Positions 1 to 9,496 are shown, counted from the first letter of the stretch. The stretch: 64,000 nt of DNA from Fuscovulum ytuae (GCF_029953595.1 NZ_CP124535.1:1210001-1274000), one strand, 5' to 3'. The notes: generated from the letters alone by a model not told the origin. Translations and numbers: made by a program.

Positions 1-839
1 TCCGACAGCTCCATATGCGGCTTCATATGGAAGGGCACGCGCACGCGCGCGGTCAGCCGCCCCTGTTCCTCCAGCGCCGCAAGCAGCGCGCAGGTATAGC
101 GGTTGCCATCCATATTCACCATTGTGGTGATCCCCTGCGCCGCGCAATGCGCAAGCCCCGCCACGACCTTATCAAGGTCCGCCGCAAAGGTCGCCTGATC
201 CGGCCAGGGCTCCGGCTCGCCCCCCGTGGCGATCCCCAGTTGCAGATGCGCCTCTCCGCCAAGGGCCAGCACCGGACCAAAGGCCTCGAACTCCCTCAGT
301 TCCCCGGTGGCTGTGCCGTCCGGCCCCATCACCACCTCATGGCCATGCGGCATCTGCGCCCCATGCAAAAGCCCCGCCATCTGCAAGGCCAGCGTATTGG
401 CCCAGACCGTATGGTGATCGGGCGCCATCATCGCGATGGGCCGATCCGCGATCACCCGATCCAGATCATGCCGTGTCACAGGCGCGCCCAGAATCTCATA
501 GGCCGCCCCCTGCGCCATCAACAGCGCGCGCTCCGGGTTCTTGGCCGCATAGTCCAGAAAGGCCGCCTTCAGCGCATCAAACCCCATCACGCCGCCGATC
601 TGCAATTGCACCAGTTCGGCCCCGCCCAGAACCAGATGCAGATGGCTTTCCACGAAACCCGGCAAGAGCGTCCGCCCCCCCGCATCCACCACCCGCGTCG
701 CAGGGCCGGCCAGCGCCGCCACCTCGGCCCCGCCCACGGCCGCGATCCGGCCTGCCCGCACCGCCACGGCCTGCGCGAAGGGCCGCCCCGCATCCATCGT
801 GATCACCCGCGCATTCATCACGATCAGATCAACGTCCAT
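1..839 (-). CDS. YtcJ-like amidohydrolase (amidohydrolase 3 family), 3' end cut by window
   Basis: This is the N-terminal 279 residues of a metal-dependent hydrolase; the rest lies outside the window. The start (MDVDLIVMNARVITMD) gives the usual beta-sandwich strand of composite amidohydrolases, followed by LLPGFVESHLHL, whose HxH pair is the first metal-binding motif. A later APDHHTVWAN segment is typical of the YtcJ/N-substituted formamide deformylase group. The real substrate cannot be told from sequence. It follows the ureohydrolase gene in the same direction with a 78-bp gap holding a gene-end repeat, so both may handle nitrogenous amides, but this link is inference. Confidence 0.8.
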   Translation of the reverse strand, partial: MDVDLIVMNARVITMDAGRPFAQAVAVRAGRIAAVGGAEVAALAGPATRVVDAGGRTLLPGFVESHLHLVLGGAELVQLQIGGVMGFDALKAAFLDYAAKNPERALLMAQGAAYEILGAPVTRHDLDRVIADRPIAMMAPDHHTVWANTLALQMAGLLHGAQMPHGHEVVMGPDGTATGELREFEAFGPVLALGGEAHLQLGIATGGEPEPWPDQATFAADLDKVVAGLAHCAAQGITTMVNMDGNRYTCALLAALEEQGRLTARVRVPFHMKPHMELS

Positions 840-851
840 CCCTGCCCTCTT

Positions 852-918
852 CTTCATCTTGGTCAAAAATACTCTGGGGGGAGCGTCGCCGAAGGCGGCG
901 CGGGGGGCAAGGCCCCCC
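852..918 (-). repeat. Gene-end repeat element, copy 1
   Basis: Read on the minus strand, a GC hairpin (six G over six C, 902-907 with 913-918) and a second stem at 883-901 are followed by GAGTATTTTTGACCAAGATG. The element directly follows the ureohydrolase stop codon. Three further copies with the same order lie at 9590, 15004 and 17304. The hairpin plus T-rich box looks like an intrinsic terminator module. Confidence 0.65.
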
Positions 919-1901
919 TAACCCCGCTGCCCCACCCGCTCCGCCATCACACATAAAAGCTCGAACATCAGCGAAATCCCCAGCCAGGCCGTGCCGCCCG
1001 AGGGGTCAAAGGGCGGGCTCACCTCCACAAGGTCCGCCCCCACGATATCCAGCCCCCGCAAGCCCCGCACCACCTCCAGCGCCTGCCAGCTGTTGGGTCC
1101 CCCCACCTCCGGCGTCCCGGTCCCCGGCGCAAAGGTCGGATCGACGAAATCGATGTCATAGGTCACATAGGTCGGCCCTTGGCCCACAATCTCGCGCGCC
1201 TCGGCCATCACATCTTCCACCCCACGGCGATGAAACTCGGCAATCGGGATGATGCGGATGCCATTGGCGGCGGCGAAATCCCAATCCTCCCGCCCATAGG
1301 CGGTGCCCCGGATGCCGATCAGCACATATCGCTTGGGATCGATCAGCCCCTCTTCCACCGCGCGGCGGAAGGGCGTGCCGTGATTATAGCGCGACGTGCC
1401 GAAATAGATGTCGTTCAGGTCGGTATGGCTGTCGAATTGCACCATGCCCACGGGGCGCGCCTTGGCAACCGCCCGCAAGATCGGCAGCGAACAGAGGTGA
1501 TCCCCGCCCCCGGTCAAGGGCAGAACCCCCGCCGCCACCACGCGCGTATAAAAGGCCTCCATCCGCGCCAGCGAATCCATCAGATCGCCCGGATTGGGCG
1601 CCACATCCCCCAGATCAGCGCAACGCGCCAATGCGAAGGGTGCCACCCATGTCGCCCCATTCTGCGCCCGGATCATGGTGGACAGGTCGCGCAACTGCCG
1701 TGGTCCGTGGCGTGGGCCGGGGCGGTTCGTCGTCCCCCCATCCCACGGCGCGCCGATCAGCCCGATCTGCACCTCGGCCAGACGCGGATCGTCCAGCCCC
1801 ACATGCGGCAGCCGCATGAAGGTCGGGATGCCCGCGAATCGTGGGAGGTCAAACCCCGATACCGGCGTGAAAAATCCCTGCCCTGTCCCCTGCCCCGCCA
1901 T
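918..1901 (-). CDS. Ureohydrolase (agmatinase/guanidinobutyrase-like, arginase superfamily)
   Basis: The 327-aa product belongs to the arginase/agmatinase superfamily, which hydrolyses guanidino compounds to urea and an amine using two Mn ions. The metal motifs are visible in order: GGDH, then DSHTD (usually DAHTD), then YDIDFVDP (usually SFDIDxxDP), and an E near VEVSPPFD. The Ser in DSHTD and Tyr in YDID are mild departures from the common motifs. The start follows a GAGAGGGG ribosome site. Length and the N-terminal FAGIPTFMRLP segment fit agmatinase-like enzymes better than arginase; agmatine versus guanidinobutyrate cannot be separated here. Confidence 0.85.
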   Translation of the reverse strand: MAGQGTGQGFFTPVSGFDLPRFAGIPTFMRLPHVGLDDPRLAEVQIGLIGAPWDGGTTNRPGPRHGPRQLRDLSTMIRAQNGATWVAPFALARCADLGDVAPNPGDLMDSLARMEAFYTRVVAAGVLPLTGGGDHLCSLPILRAVAKARPVGMVQFDSHTDLNDIYFGTSRYNHGTPFRRAVEEGLIDPKRYVLIGIRGTAYGREDWDFAAANGIRIIPIAEFHRRGVEDVMAEAREIVGQGPTYVTYDIDFVDPTFAPGTGTPEVGGPNSWQALEVVRGLRGLDIVGADLVEVSPPFDPSGGTAWLGISLMFELLCVMAERVGQRG

Positions 1902-2079
1902 CGCGCATCCCCTCTCGCCCGTTGATTCCCGCCCCCATCCAACCGCCCCTGCCCCCGCTTGTCAGCCCCGGAACCGACATCCCCCTCCGCCCACTTGCCG
2001 ATTTCCGCAAGCCTGCCCCGTTCCTCTTGACCTCGGCCCCCGCTTCCCCCCTTATCGACCCTGTGCCCCGGAGGAATGC

Positions 2080-2466
2080 ATGTTCAGCAAGACAGACCCG
2101 ATCGCCCCGCCCGCCCCGCCCAGCCGCAGCCCCTCCTCCGGTGCTGCGACAAATGCCGGGAAATCCATCCTCGCCTCTGATCTGCGGATCACCGGGGAAA
2201 TCACCTCCTCCGGCGCGGTCGAGGTGTTTGGCGACATCGACGGCACCTTGTCGGCCCGCAGCCTGCTGATCGGCGGCGAAGGCGCCGTCAAAGGATCGGT
2301 CAGCGCCGAAACGGTCGAGGTGAAGGGCAAGCTTGACGGTCGCGTCTCGACCCAAACCTTCACCCTCCGCGCCACCGCAAAGGTCGAAGCGGATGTGAAC
2401 TACACCTCCCTCGTGATCGAATCCGGCGCGCAGATCGAAGGCCGCTTCACCCGCCCCAAGGGCTGA
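2080..2466 (+). CDS. Bactofilin (polymer-forming cytoskeletal protein)
   Basis: The product is 128 aa. A proline- and serine-rich N-terminal tail of about 35 residues precedes the DUF583 bactofilin core, recognised by regularly spaced beta-helix rungs (SDLRITGEITSSGAVEVFGDIDG, then SLLIGGEGAVKGSVSAETVEVKG and so on) ending in GRFTRPKG. Bactofilins self-assemble into filaments at the inner membrane and help shape or localise cell-wall enzymes. The start codon sits five bases after GGAGGAA. The gene stands alone between minus-strand neighbours and is followed by an intrinsic terminator. Confidence 0.9.
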   Translation: MFSKTDPIAPPAPPSRSPSSGAATNAGKSILASDLRITGEITSSGAVEVFGDIDGTLSARSLLIGGEGAVKGSVSAETVEVKGKLDGRVSTQTFTLRATAKVEADVNYTSLVIESGAQIEGRFTRPKG

Positions 2467-2489
2467 TCGCGAACGGCCAGCGCCGCAAC

Positions 2490-2513
2490 CGGCCCCCAAT
2501 CGGGGGCCGTTTC
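2490..2513 (+). terminator. Intrinsic terminator of the bactofilin gene
   Basis: An 8-bp perfect stem CGGCCCCC/GGGGGCCG with an AATC loop begins 23 bp after the bactofilin stop and is followed by TTTCC, a short T-rich tail. Confidence 0.7.
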
Positions 2514-2533
2514 CATTTGGCCCGGCAGGCGCC

Positions 2534-4096
2534 TTAAGCCGCTCCTGCCGCCAGCCGATCCCGCAACAGCCGCCGCAGGATCTTGCCGGAAGCCGATTTC
2601 GGAATGGCATCGGTGACGATGATCCGATGCAACTGCTTATAGTGGGCAAGGTTGCCCTCCAGATGCGCGCGGATCGCCGCCTCATCCGGCCCGCCCTCGG
2701 CGCGCACCACAAAGCCAACGGGATATTCGCCCACCTCCGGGTCGGCCTGCCCCACCACCGCCGCATCCACGATGCCCGGCAGCGCGATGAGCGCCGCCTC
2801 CACCTCGGCCGGGGCGACCTGAAACCCCTTGAACTTGATCAGCTCCTTCAACCGATCGACGATGAACAGATAGCCATCCGCATCGATCCGCCCGATATCC
2901 CCGGTATGCAGCCAGCCATCGGCATCCAAAGTCGCCGCCGTGGCTGCGGCATTGTTCAGATAGCCCAGCATGACCTGCGGCCCCCGCACCCATAGCTCGC
3001 CCTCGCCCCCTGGCCCCTGATCCTGCCCCGTCTCAGGGTCAACGATCCGCGCCTCGGTATTGGCCAGAAGCAGCCCCGACGCCCCCGCCCGCGCCGCGCG
3101 CCCCGGATTGGCATGCGACACAGGTGACATCTCGGTCATCCCATAGCCTTGCAGACAGATGCAGCCCAGCCGCGCCCCCACCGCATCCGAAAGCTCTGGC
3201 CCCAAAGGCGCCGCCCCCGAAAAGACCTGTTCCAAGGCGGAAAGGTCGAACTGATCCACCATCGGATGCTTGGCCAATGCCAGCGCGACAGGCGGCACCA
3301 CCCACATGCGCCGCGCCTTGTGGTCCTGCGACAGGCGCAAGAACATCTCCAGATCAAAGCGCGGCAGGGTGATCAAGGTCCCGCCCCCCGCCAGATGCAT
3401 ATTCATCAGCACGGTCATGCCATAGATATGGAAAAACGGCAGGAACCCCGCCGTCGCCTCACCCGCGCGGAAATCCGCGATCTCGACGATCTGCTCGACA
3501 TTTACCGTCAGGTTCCGATGCGACAGCATCACCCCCTTGGGCAGCCCCGTCGTGCCCGACGAATAGGGCAAAACCAGCACATGCCGCTCAAGGTCCACCG
3601 GAACCTGCCCGGCCAAGGGCGCGCCCATCAGCGCGGTCAGCGGCAACGCCCCCTCCCCCGGCCCGATCACCGCAATCTCGCGCACCCCCGTCCCCGGCAC
3701 CGCTGCGCAGGCCACCTCAAGGAACGGGCCGATCGTGACCAAAAGCTCCGCCCCCGCATCCTTCAACTGATGCGCCACCTCCGGCGCGGTATAGGTCGGG
3801 TTGATCGTGGTGACCGTGCCGCCCGCCAGCGCGACGGCATGAAAGACCACACAGAATTCCGGCATATTCGGCGCCATGATCGCCACGCAATGCCCCGCCC
3901 CGAACCCGGCCTCCGTCAACCCGCCCGCCAAACGGCGCACCTGATCCATGAAGTCCCGCGCCGTCAGACTGCGCCCCGTCGGGCCATCGATCAGCACGAC
4001 CTCATCAGGTCGGGTTTCCAGATTGGCAAAGACCATCTCGGTGACAGACACAGCCGCCGGCGCGATGGCCGACCTTGGGCTTTTATAGATATGCAT
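2534..4096 (-). CDS. Acyl-CoA ligase (4-coumarate-CoA ligase-like, AMP-binding)
   Basis: This 520-aa enzyme is an ANL-superfamily CoA ligase that activates a carboxylic acid as acyl-AMP and passes it to CoA. Visible motifs are the P-loop-like YSSGTTGLPKGVMLSH, the adenine-pocket GYGMTEMSP, the hinge region GWLHTGDIG...DRLKELIKFKG, and the catalytic lysine motif PKSASGKILRR close to the C terminus. The 4CL-like FQVAPAEVEA segment suggests an aromatic or medium-chain substrate. A GGGGAGGAG ribosome site precedes the start. It lies next to a thioesterase and an enoyl-CoA hydratase, which fits an acyl-CoA turnover set. Confidence 0.88.
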   Translation of the reverse strand: MHIYKSPRSAIAPAAVSVTEMVFANLETRPDEVVLIDGPTGRSLTARDFMDQVRRLAGGLTEAGFGAGHCVAIMAPNMPEFCVVFHAVALAGGTVTTINPTYTAPEVAHQLKDAGAELLVTIGPFLEVACAAVPGTGVREIAVIGPGEGALPLTALMGAPLAGQVPVDLERHVLVLPYSSGTTGLPKGVMLSHRNLTVNVEQIVEIADFRAGEATAGFLPFFHIYGMTVLMNMHLAGGGTLITLPRFDLEMFLRLSQDHKARRMWVVPPVALALAKHPMVDQFDLSALEQVFSGAAPLGPELSDAVGARLGCICLQGYGMTEMSPVSHANPGRAARAGASGLLLANTEARIVDPETGQDQGPGGEGELWVRGPQVMLGYLNNAAATAATLDADGWLHTGDIGRIDADGYLFIVDRLKELIKFKGFQVAPAEVEAALIALPGIVDAAVVGQADPEVGEYPVGFVVRAEGGPDEAAIRAHLEGNLAHYKQLHRIIVTDAIPKSASGKILRRLLRDRLAAGAA

Positions 4097-4171
4097 GGCA
4101 ACTCCTCCCCTAACCGGGATCAGATCACAGCCACGCCGCTCTGTCTTGAACTTATTCGCCGAAGGCAGGCT

Positions 4172-4615
4172 TCACCCTGCCCTCCCCCCATCCACCGCCC
4201 CCGGCGGTATCGCATAGGTCATCGACGCCCGCGCCACAGGCGCCGCCTCCCCTTCCGAAAACAACAGCGCATCCCCCACCGCCAGCACCCGGCCCAGCTT
4301 CAACAGCCGCGCCTCCGCCAGAACATCCCGCCCCGCCACGGGCTTGCGCATGAAATCCATGCTCGAATTCGTCGTCACCGCCAGCGACACCGGCCCAAGC
4401 CTGCTCAAGATCGCCAGATACAAGGCCACATCCGCCAATCCAAACATCGACGGCCCCGACACCGTGCCGCCCGGTCGCAAATGCCGCTCTGCCACCCGCA
4501 ACCGCAGGGTCACGCCGCCCGCATCCGCCCGCTCCACGGCGAAATCCTCTGCCACCTGCGCGAAATCCCGCCGCAGGAACAGCGTCAAGGCATCGCGGTC
4601 CATCTTCAATTCCAT
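4172..4615 (-). CDS. Hotdog-fold thioesterase (PaaI/4HBT-like)
   Basis: The 147-aa product has the hotdog thioesterase pattern: GGTVSGPSMFGLADVALYLA forms the central helix region with an Asp in the usual active-site area, and TTNSSMDFMRKP the following strand. Such enzymes release free acids from acyl-CoA. The start at 4615 (MELKMDRD) is preferred; a second ATG lies four codons inside. The gene is co-directional with, and downstream of, no other close gene on its strand, and divergent from the enoyl-CoA hydratase 58 bp away, so both may share a control region. Confidence 0.8.
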   Translation of the reverse strand: MELKMDRDALTLFLRRDFAQVAEDFAVERADAGGVTLRLRVAERHLRPGGTVSGPSMFGLADVALYLAILSRLGPVSLAVTTNSSMDFMRKPVAGRDVLAEARLLKLGRVLAVGDALLFSEGEAAPVARASMTYAIPPGAVDGGRAG

Positions 4616-4673
4616 GCGCTTCCCTCTTCCGCCGCCAACCCCTATCGTCTGGCAAAGCCTGAAGGGGGATGCA

Positions 4674-5462
4674 ATGACCGAAGACCTGATCCAACGCCAA
4701 GACGAGGGCGGCATCGCCACGCTCACCCTCAATTCCCCCCACAGCCTGAATGCCCTCTCCGTGGCCATGATCGCGCGCATCACGGCAGAACTCGACCGCC
4801 TCGCCGCCGACCGCTCCACCCGCGTCGTCATCCTGCGTGGCGCGGGCCGCGCCTTCTGCGCGGGCCACGACCTGAAGGAAATGCAGGCCGCCCGCGAAAC
4901 CGCCGATCGCGGGGCCGCCTTCTTCCGCCAATTGTTCGAAGATTGCGCCGCCATGATGCAGCGCCTCCCCCTCCTGCCCCAGCCGGTCATCGCCGAGGTG
5001 CAGGGCATCGCCACCGCCGCAGGCTGCCAGCTTGCCGCCTCCTGCGACATGGTCGTGGCGGCCGAAGACGCGCGCTTTGGCGTGAATGGCGTCAATATCG
5101 GCCTCTTCTGCTCCACCCCCATGGTGGCGCTCACCCGCAAGGTGCCGCCCGCCGTGGCGTTCGAGATGCTCACCACCGGCGAATTCCTCCCCGCCCCCCG
5201 CGCCCGCGAAGTGGGGCTGGTGAACCGCACCGCGCCCGTGGCCGAGCTTTCCGCCACCACCCGCGCGCTGGCCGAGACACTGGCCAGCAAACTCACCGCC
5301 GCCGTCAAGATCGGCAAGCGCAGCTTCTACGATCAGATGGGCCTGCCGCTCGATCAGGCCTATGCCCTGACCGGGGCCGCCATGGTGGAAAACATGCTCT
5401 GGCGCGACACGGATGAAGGCATCCGCGCTTTTCTGGAAAAGCGCAAACCCGATTGGGCCTGA
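4674..5462 (+). CDS. Enoyl-CoA hydratase/isomerase family protein
   Basis: A 262-aa crotonase-fold protein. The oxyanion-hole segments are seen as AFCAGHDLKEM and GIATAAGCQLAASCDMVVA. In the second catalytic segment the usual Glu is not obvious (FGVNGVNIGLFCSTP), a pattern shared with ECHDC3-type hydratases, so the exact reaction is uncertain. The start at 4674 follows GAAGGGGG. The ligase, thioesterase and this gene together suggest fatty or aromatic acyl-CoA metabolism, but no complete pathway is present. Confidence 0.85.
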   Translation: MTEDLIQRQDEGGIATLTLNSPHSLNALSVAMIARITAELDRLAADRSTRVVILRGAGRAFCAGHDLKEMQAARETADRGAAFFRQLFEDCAAMMQRLPLLPQPVIAEVQGIATAAGCQLAASCDMVVAAEDARFGVNGVNIGLFCSTPMVALTRKVPPAVAFEMLTTGEFLPAPRAREVGLVNRTAPVAELSATTRALAETLASKLTAAVKIGKRSFYDQMGLPLDQAYALTGAAMVENMLWRDTDEGIRAFLEKRKPDWA

Positions 5463-5499
5463 TCGGATAGAGGGGCAATCACCCATCCTGCCCCCGTAG

Positions 5500-5557
5500 G
5501 ATGGGCCATCCGGCCCATCACCTCCATTAATGACCTCTAGGATGGGCCATAGGCCCA
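5500..5557. other. Two related stem-loops in the hydratase-MFS convergent gap
   Basis: The first hairpin is GATGGGCC/GGCCCATC with a 4-base loop (5500-5519); the second is TGGGCC/GGCCCA with an ATA loop (5543-5557). Both contain the same AGGATGGGCCAT word. They sit between convergent genes and probably end transcription or stabilise the mRNA ends. The remaining bases up to 5683 show nothing recognisable. Confidence 0.5.
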
Positions 5558-5683
5558 CGGCCCAGCGAAGAAAGGTTAATGCACCCTTTTCCCACCGCGC
5601 GTGGCCACAGTTTGCTGCACAGAATCCGGCACAAAACAGGGCACAGCCGTTACCGCCGCTCGGAACCCGTTAATCCCCTGCAA

Positions 5684-6856
5684 TCAACGCCTTACCGCCA
5701 GCGCGCCCGCCGCCGTCAACGCCAGCGCAAACCCCACCCCAATCATCAACCACACCCCTCCCAGCGCCACCAATCCGGTCCCGATCAAGGGCGCCACCGC
5801 CATCGCCGCCAGCCCCGGAATGGCCATCATCCCCGACACCGCACCGTATCTCTCCTGCCCCAGCGTCTCGGCCACCAGCACGGGCCGCAGGATCGTGATG
5901 ATCCCCATCGCCGCCCCCTGACAGATCGCGAAACCCACCGCCGCCGCAGGCCAGACCACCGCCAGCAGCAAAAACCCGGGCGCCAGCACCAGCGCCCCAA
6001 CCGTCACCTGCGCCGCCGCCCCGGTGCCCAGCCGCGCCCCCGCCCCCGCCAGCACCAACCGCCCCGCGACCTGCGCAGGCCCAATCGCCGCCGCCGCCAG
6101 AATCGCCAGATCGGCCCGCACCGCCAGCGCTTCCAACATCGGGCGGATATGGTTCACCAGCATCCAGTGGTTCAAATTGACCAAGGAAAACAACACCGCA
6201 AGCCCCACAAACCCCGGCATCCGCAGCACCTTACCCCAGCCCAGCCGTGGCACATCCCGTGCCGTGACCTCGGCCTCCGTCCCCCGCGCCATCACCCGCG
6301 CCGCCCAGACTTGCAGGGGCAGCATCACGCCCAACGCAACGCCCACCGCCACCCAAACCGCCCCCCGCCAGCCCCATTCGCCCGCCAGCCAAGCCCCCGC
6401 CGGAAAGGCCAGGGTCGAGGCCAGCCCCGCCACCAGCGTCACCCGCGTGATCGCCCCCCGCGCCTCTGGCCCGAAACGTCGGATCATCATCCCGAAACAG
6501 ACGTCATAAAGGCACAAGGCCTGCGCCAGCCCCAGCCCCGCCCAACCCAGAAACCACCCCACGGCCCCCTCGGCCACAGCCAGCACCACCAAGGCCGCCG
6601 CCCCAATCACAGGCCCCGCCGCCATCATCGCGACCGCCCGCCCCCGGTCCAGCGCGCGGCCCACCCCCGGTGCCACCACCGCCGACACCGCCGTGGCCAG
6701 CAAAGGCCCCGCCGCGATGACCCCATCCGACAGCCAAGCCTCGCGCTGCCAATAGATCAGCAGCGCCGCGAAAATATAGAAAAAACAGGCATATCCCAGC
6801 GCCTGCGTCAGGGCGAGCGTCCAGACAGCCCGCCCCTCGCCTCGCTCAAAGGTCAT
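5684..6856 (-). CDS. MFS transporter, YbfB/OFA-like, 12 predicted TM segments
   Basis: The 390-aa product is strongly hydrophobic along its length, with about twelve TM stretches and a short charged centre (ARVMARGTEAEVTARDVPRLGWGKVLR). The start at 6856 is chosen because it overlaps the carboxypeptidase stop by 11 bp, which suggests coupling. A GRALDRGRA loop follows TM segment 2, as in the MFS cytoplasmic motif. The substrate cannot be told. It ends the chain ctaA-M32 peptidase-MFS. Confidence 0.75.
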   Translation of the reverse strand: MTFERGEGRAVWTLALTQALGYACFFYIFAALLIYWQREAWLSDGVIAAGPLLATAVSAVVAPGVGRALDRGRAVAMMAAGPVIGAAALVVLAVAEGAVGWFLGWAGLGLAQALCLYDVCFGMMIRRFGPEARGAITRVTLVAGLASTLAFPAGAWLAGEWGWRGAVWVAVGVALGVMLPLQVWAARVMARGTEAEVTARDVPRLGWGKVLRMPGFVGLAVLFSLVNLNHWMLVNHIRPMLEALAVRADLAILAAAAIGPAQVAGRLVLAGAGARLGTGAAAQVTVGALVLAPGFLLLAVVWPAAAVGFAICQGAAMGIITILRPVLVAETLGQERYGAVSGMMAIPGLAAMAVAPLIGTGLVALGGVWLMIGVGFALALTAAGALAVRR

Positions 6857-8318
6857 AGATCGCCGCGAATTTCGCCTCGATGTAATCCAAAAGCGGCCCC
6901 TCATCCGGATCGAACCCGCAGGCATGGGCAATGGTGTCGCGCGGCGTCCGCAGCCCACCATGGCGCTGCACCTTTTCGCGCAGCCAGCCCGTCGCAGGCG
7001 CAGCATCGCCCTCGGCCAAAGCCGCGTCCAGATCGGGAATATCGGCCCGCAGCGCACGGTGCAGACAGCCTGCGTAAACATTGCCAAGGCTATAGGTCGG
7101 GAAATAGCCGAACAGGCCCACCGACCAATGCACATCCTGCAACATGCCATGCGACGGCCGATCCACCGCCACGCCGAAATCGGCGGCAAAGCGGTCGTTC
7201 CACGCCGCCTCCAGATCACCCACCGCCAGATCGCCCCGGATCAGCGCGCGTTCCAGATCGAACCGCATCATCACATGCAGGTTGTAATGCACCTCATCGG
7301 CCTCGGTGCGGATGAAGCCCGGCTGCACCCGGTTCACCGCCGCATGGAAGCTGTCGGCATCCGCAACACCGAAATCGCCAAAGCGCGCGCGCATCTGCCC
7401 GAACATCCATCCGGTAAAGGCACGACTGCGGCCCAGCTGGTTTTCATAGATGCGGCTCTGGCTTTCATGCACACCCATAGACACGCCCGACCCCAATGGC
7501 GTCAGGCGATAGTCTGGGTCTATGCCCAGCTCATAGCAGGCATGTCCCACCTCATGGATGGTGGAATAGAAACAGTTGAACGGGTCCGCCTCCGCCACGC
7601 GCGTGGTGATCCGCGCATCATCCCCCGACCCCGATGAAAAAGGATGCACCGCGAGGTCCAACCGCCCCCGGCTCCAGTCATAGCCAAAGGCCGTGGCCAG
7701 ATCGCGCGCCATGCGCATCTGCGCCTCTTGCCCAAAATGCCCTTCAATGGCAATGGGTTGCTTGGCCGACCCCAGCACGCGCTCACGCAAGGCCACCAGC
7801 CGGGGCCGCATCCGATCAAAGATCGCACCAATGCTTTCCGCCGTGGCACCCGGCTCGTAATCCCCGATCAGCGCATCGTAAGGATCGCCCCCCTGCGCCA
7901 GAGCCGCGCCCTCCTCCTGCCGCAGCCGGATCACATCGGCCAGCACGGGCAAGAAGCCCGGCACATCCTCGCGCGCCCGCGCCTCGGCCCAGATGCCCTG
8001 CGCCATGCTCGTCACCCGCGCGATCTCTTGCGCCAGCCGTGCAGGCACCTTTACCGCCCGGTCATAACTCCGCCGGATCAGCCGCAACTGCGCCGCCGCC
8101 ACCTCATCTGCCGCCGCCGCCGCCGATAGCCAGTCGGCAATGCGCGGATCGGTGCGCCGCGCATGCAGCACCCCCTCCATCGCCGCCATCTCTTCGGCCC
8201 GCTGCCCCGCCGCGCCGCGCGGCATGACCGTTTCCTGATCCCAACCCAGCCGTCCCGCCACCTGCGCCAGCGCCTCGGTCTCGCGCTGGAACGCCATCAG
8301 ATCGTCATAGGCCGTCAT
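6846..8318 (-). CDS. Carboxypeptidase M32 (Taq-type metallocarboxypeptidase)
   Basis: A 490-aa cytoplasmic metallopeptidase that removes C-terminal residues. The zinc motif HEVGH lies at residues 255-259 (His255, Glu256, His259) in STIHEVGHACYELGID, with the family-typical ESQSRIYENQLGRS segment about 30 residues later supplying the third zinc ligand. Length fits the family (about 490-510). The start at 8318 follows GGAGGGG and shares the bases ATGA with the end of the upstream heme A synthase gene. Confidence 0.92.
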   Translation of the reverse strand: MTAYDDLMAFQRETEALAQVAGRLGWDQETVMPRGAAGQRAEEMAAMEGVLHARRTDPRIADWLSAAAAADEVAAAQLRLIRRSYDRAVKVPARLAQEIARVTSMAQGIWAEARAREDVPGFLPVLADVIRLRQEEGAALAQGGDPYDALIGDYEPGATAESIGAIFDRMRPRLVALRERVLGSAKQPIAIEGHFGQEAQMRMARDLATAFGYDWSRGRLDLAVHPFSSGSGDDARITTRVAEADPFNCFYSTIHEVGHACYELGIDPDYRLTPLGSGVSMGVHESQSRIYENQLGRSRAFTGWMFGQMRARFGDFGVADADSFHAAVNRVQPGFIRTEADEVHYNLHVMMRFDLERALIRGDLAVGDLEAAWNDRFAADFGVAVDRPSHGMLQDVHWSVGLFGYFPTYSLGNVYAGCLHRALRADIPDLDAALAEGDAAPATGWLREKVQRHGGLRTPRDTIAHACGFDPDEGPLLDYIEAKFAAIYDL

Positions 8319-9496
8319 GCCGTCCCCTCCCGGATAGACCCTGCCACCGGATACCCGGCCATATGTCGTGCGCGGATGATCAGCACCCACAAGATCACGG
8401 CCCCAATCTGATGGGTGATCGCCACATGCACATGCGCCGCCGTCAGGACTGCCGCGATGCCAAGGCCCATCTGCGCCACCATCATCGCCAGCACGGCATG
8501 AAAGGCCCCGCGCGTCGCCGCATGCGCCGACCGCCGCCCCCGCAGCCAGACGACCACGGCAAAGACAAACAGAAGATAGCCGCTCATCCGGTGCATGAGC
8601 TGCACAAGCCCCGGATTTTCAAAGAAAGCATGCCAGATGGGCAGGCTGCCGCCATTGCCATCCGGCACATAGAAGGCATCCGCCGGAAAAAACTGCCCAT
8701 TCATCAAGGGCCATGTCGGAAAGGCACGCCCTGCATCGATCCCGGCCACCAGCGCGCCCAGCAGGATCTGCAGAAAGGCGAAATGCATCAGCCCGGTGGA
8801 CATGGAAAACAGCTTTGCCTCCCGCCCCCGCCGCGCCTGCATCAACTCGGTCTCCGTCCGCCCCAGCAGGAAGACATACCACGCGATCAGCCCAAGGATG
8901 ACAAAGGCCAACCCCAGATGCGTGGCAAGGCGATAAGAGGCCACATCCAGCATCGTCCCCGTCAGGCCCGACGACACCATCCACCAACCGATGGCCCCCT
9001 GCACCCCGCCCAGAACACCCAGACCGAACAGCCGCCCTGTCCAACCCGCCGGGATCTGCCGCGCAACAAGAAAGCCCAAGAAACCCACCAGCCAGACCAG
9101 ACCGATCACCCGGCCCATTTGCCTGTGGCCCCATTCCCACCAATAGATGACCTTGAAGTCCTCAAGGCTCATCCCCTTGTTCTGCAACTGATATTCCGGG
9201 ATGGCGCGGTATTTCTCAAACTCCGCCTCCCAGGTCGCCTGATCCATCGGCGGGATGGCCCCGGTCACGGGCCGCCATTCGGTGATCGACAGCCCGGAAT
9301 CCGTCAGCCGCGTCATCCCCCCCACGGCGATCATGGTCGCAACCAGCAAGAACAGCATGACAAGCCAAATCCGGATGCCCCGCCGCGCGCCGCGTGCCTT
9401 GGCGGCGATCATGCCCCCCTGCGGCGGGGCGGATGCCACCCCCTGCCCCACCTCTTCAAAGATGCTGCGCTTGCCAGCCCTGTCCCTGCCCGCCAT
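8315..9496 (-). CDS. ctaA: Heme A synthase (COX15/CtaA)
   Basis: This 393-aa inner-membrane enzyme oxidises heme O to heme A for cytochrome aa3 oxidase. About eight TM segments are visible. Heme-ligand histidines appear in WWEWGHRQMGR, in the TM with ATHLGLAF, in QLMHRMSGY and in HVHVAITHQIGA. The DSGLSITEWRPVTGAIPP signature is typical of the COX15 type 2 group of alphaproteobacteria. The start at 9496 is chosen for its GAGGGAGA ribosome site; an upstream ATG at 9535 would add 13 residues with no good site. Confidence 0.93.
   Translation of the reverse strand: MAGRDRAGKRSIFEEVGQGVASAPPQGGMIAAKARGARRGIRIWLVMLFLLVATMIAVGGMTRLTDSGLSITEWRPVTGAIPPMDQATWEAEFEKYRAIPEYQLQNKGMSLEDFKVIYWWEWGHRQMGRVIGLVWLVGFLGFLVARQIPAGWTGRLFGLGVLGGVQGAIGWWMVSSGLTGTMLDVASYRLATHLGLAFVILGLIAWYVFLLGRTETELMQARRGREAKLFSMSTGLMHFAFLQILLGALVAGIDAGRAFPTWPLMNGQFFPADAFYVPDGNGGSLPIWHAFFENPGLVQLMHRMSGYLLFVFAVVVWLRGRRSAHAATRGAFHAVLAMMVAQMGLGIAAVLTAAHVHVAITHQIGAVILWVLIIRARHMAGYPVAGSIREGTA

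Noticed and set aside
3149-5416. Plus-strand open frame of 755 codons over the ligase, thioesterase and hydratase genes
   Set aside because: Extreme Arg/Pro/His composition; it covers three well-supported genes in other frames.
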